Below are positions 62,175-64,000 of a DNA stretch of 64,000 bases, in pieces. Made by a program: the position numbers and the translations under genes. How positions within the stretch are numbered: position 1 is the stretch's first letter; every line of letters begins with the position of its first letter. Source of the DNA: Tritrichomonas musculus (lineage: Eukaryota > Parabasalia > Tritrichomonadida > Tritrichomonadidae); contig JAPFFF010000007.1 of NCBI GenBank assembly GCA_039105265.1, positions 1,674,001 to 1,738,000 on the forward strand. The letters run 5' to 3'. The notes beneath the pieces are model-generated. The model worked only from the letters and a program-made list of their open reading frames with translations, did not search any database and was not told the DNA's origin.

Positions 62175-62496
62175 GTAATTAAAAATTAGTTACCAATTAT
62201 TGGTAAAAAAAAAAAAAAAAAAAAATATTAACTATATAGTTAAATAATCTGAAATATGTTTTATTTACATATGGAAAGTTTGAATTAGTCTTAAAACAAT
62301 AAAAAATCATTCCGTTAATAAAAGTTATTAAATCGTCATGTTTCCAAAATTGACATTCTATGAAATAAAGCATGAGCTAGTTAGAAAAAACATCCAATAT
62401 TTTTTCAGATTAAAATTGTTATTCAAATTGGCGAAATTGAGAATGAAATTTAAAAACAATCCGACTTGTATTTTTTTATGATAAAGAGACAACCTT

Positions 62497-63270
62497 TCAA
62501 AGCCAGTCAAATTTATCACAATCTTGTATAGATATCCGCTTTTCTGGTTTTTTTTCAAGCATCTTGCAAATAAGTTTGCTTAATGAACCGCTCACATGAT
62601 GTTTTTCAAGTAGTTCCATTTTTGGTTGCTTTTGTAAAGCACTCATTGAATACTCATATTCATCTTTTCCATCAAATGGAAATTCTCCTGTCAAAGCTGT
62701 AAAAAGCGAAACCCCAAGTGACCAAACGTCAGATTTTGCATCATGAGGTTTAAACATCATTGATTCAGGAGCCAAATAATGAAAAGTGCCCTTTGGGCTT
62801 TTTGACTTTTGGCCATCATTAAGTTTTTCGCTTAATCCAAAGTCGATTAATTTAATTTTATCATCTTTTGTAATCACCATATTTTCAAGTTTCACATCGT
62901 TATGAACAATTCCTTGTGAATGAATAACTTTTAATGCTTGTGTAAGATTGTTAAAATAAGTTCGGGCCTTCTTTTCAGATAATGGACCGTTTTTCTGTAT
63001 GAAATTTAGTAAGTCATCAATGCCAGGTTCAAGAATTAAAACGAATTCATCCTTTGTTATAATTGTGCCATATACACGAATAACCGCCGGATTGCTGCAT
63101 TGTTCAAGCATTTTCGTTTCATTCATGAAGTTTTCTTCTGAATATTTTTCTGTTCTTGGAATTATTTTTAAAACAACTTTGCATGACTCAGTTGTATCTT
63201 CGCAAAGGTAACATGTAGATGAAGAACCATTTGAGAGTTTCTCTATGACTTTGTAACGATTTTGTATCAT
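62497..63270 (-). CDS. Small CAMK-like kinase with HND in place of HRD
   Basis: 257 aa, little more than a kinase domain. Glycine loop LSNGSSSTCYL is degenerate. The ATP-binding Lys is in VVLKIIP, helix C Glu in FMNETKML, catalytic loop VHNDVKLEN, DFGLSEKL, and PKGTFHYLAPES. The catalytic Asp and DFG are present, but Arg of HRD is Asn, so it is a non-RD kinase and may not depend on activation-loop phosphorylation. The C-lobe is normal, with KSDVWSLGVSLF and KRISIQDC. Trichomonad genomes hold hundreds of such short kinases. A 230-bp MITE begins 19 bp before the ATG, inside the region where the core promoter would normally lie. Confidence 0.87.
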   Translation of the reverse strand: MIQNRYKVIEKLSNGSSSTCYLCEDTTESCKVVLKIIPRTEKYSEENFMNETKMLEQCSNPAVIRVYGTIITKDEFVLILEPGIDDLLNFIQKNGPLSEKKARTYFNNLTQALKVIHSQGIVHNDVKLENMVITKDDKIKLIDFGLSEKLNDGQKSKSPKGTFHYLAPESMMFKPHDAKSDVWSLGVSLFTALTGEFPFDGKDEYEYSMSALQKQPKMELLEKHHVSGSLSKLICKMLEKKPEKRISIQDCDKFDWL

Positions 63271-63288
63271 GAATATCGAAACTAATTA

Positions 63289-63518
63289 CAGTACAGTAAC
63301 AAAAATGGAAAATGATTCAAAAAATGGAAAATCTGACTTTTTGATAAAAAAAAGATGAAACAAAAAATAAAAATTGAAAAGAAACTTTCAAAAAGTTAGA
63401 TTTTCCATTTTTTTATTCTCAAAAAAATTCAGAAAAAAATTTAATGAATATTTGGTAATATTCTCAGAAAAGTGGAATTTTCCATTAAAAATACGTTTTT
63501 AGTTTTGTTACTGTACTG
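63289..63518. mobile_element. TA-flanked MITE, 230 bp
   Basis: Inverted ends CAGTACAGTAACAAAA on both sides, flanked by TA (63287-63288 and 63519-63520). The interior repeats ATGGAAAAT in direct and inverted copies. Tc1/mariner-type, non-coding. Confidence 0.78.
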
Positions 63519-63520
63519 TA

Positions 63521-64000
63521 TTTGATTAAAATTTGACCAGTTATTTGAACTTTATTTATCAATTCATTGTTTTAAAAAGTTCGAAAAATTTATTAAATTC
63601 AATGTTATACACATAAAAAAAAAGATTTGACAAAAAAACTTTAGAAAACTCATAAATTTTTCAGCTTAATCTAAACTATCTTATCTTTAAATATAAAAGT
63701 ATAGTATTAAAAAATTAATGTTTTCCATAATAAACCCAATTTTAATGTAAACTGCATTTTAAAATAATTATCGAATGAGGATAATACAAAGGACAGATAT
63801 TGCATATTTTAAATGTGCAAAACAACAAGCACAAACTATGTTTAATCCTCAGCTTTTGCCTTAAATATCATAAAAATATGTGAACTAACAATCATTTTAT
63901 TCTATCCATCCATAAAGAAAAAAAACATCTGTAATTAATACTGTAAAATAATCAAGGATATTCTTTACAAAAGCGATTCATTCCGATTTTCACCAATTTT
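63521..64000. other. AT-rich end of the window
   Basis: About 480 bp with no gene, repeat or hairpin that I can support. Confidence 0.55.

Noticed and set aside
1-64000. Retroviral, LTR, Polinton or other virus-like elements.
   Set aside because: I saw no reverse transcriptase, integrase of retroviral type, DNA polymerase B, capsid or long terminal repeats. All mobile elements here are DNA transposons or their short derivatives.

Overview
The window looks like nuclear DNA of a flagellated, anaerobic protist, most probably a trichomonad (Parabasalia). Every recognisable host gene is a single uninterrupted reading frame and the intergenic DNA is extremely AT-rich. Several start codons have a TCA+1Y(T/A) initiator 8-15 bp upstream, as in Trichomonas. 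There is a bacterial-type tryptophanase, and mariner, Mutator and pogo-type DNA transposons are present. The very AT-rich spacers fit a Tritrichomonas-like genome better than T. vaginalis, but that is an inference.

Layout. 1-2.4 kb: an acidic repeat protein cut by the left edge. 2.5-3.9: tryptophanase. 6.1-8.5: a long coiled-coil protein. 8.7-9.3: a Rho-family GTPase. 9.6-11.1: a TBC-like protein. 11.7-13.1: an ARM/HEAT-like protein. 13.2-15.1: IFT81. 15.4-26.0: a 10.6-kb Mutator-like element (MULE) with a 9-bp target duplication, 139-bp inverted ends, kilobase arms of 10-bp-periodic repeats, 20-bp and 30-bp satellite arrays and an intact 682-aa transposase. 26.7-27.7: a broken pogo-like transposase. 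28.9-30.3: a CAMK-like kinase. 31.3-32.5: eIF3m. 32.7-33.7: a second, non-autonomous element with a 9-bp duplication. 34.6-37.7: an older pogo-like fossil split by a mariner element. 38.3-40.4: a short Raptor. 40.8-43.9: an importin-beta. 44.5-45.9: Misato/DML1. 46.4: a tRNA gene. 46.6-50.5: IFT139. 50.8-51.9: a Trf4-type nucleotidyltransferase. 52.0-54.6: a Cdc7/MAP3K-epsilon-like kinase with a helical tail. 54.8-55.9: another TIR element. 56.2-57.5: proteasome ATPase Rpt2. 57.7-58.6: a catalytically degenerate Rpn11 paralogue. 58.9-60.8: small TIR elements and hairpins. 61.5-62.0: eIF1A. 62.5-63.3: a small kinase with a MITE inserted just upstream.

Together the host genes serve flagellar transport (IFT81, IFT139), translation initiation (eIF3m, eIF1A), the 26S proteasome (Rpt2 and an Rpn11-like protein), TOR signalling (Raptor), nuclear transport, RNA tailing and signalling. 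They are not arranged as operons. I saw no retroviral, Polinton or other virus-like element and no CRISPR array.

The points most worth following are the giant MULE with phased foldback arms, the Rpn11-like gene that has lost two metal ligands and its ATG, the WD40-less Raptor, and a set of small TIR elements with readable target duplications. Family calls rest on motifs read by eye; no database search was run.
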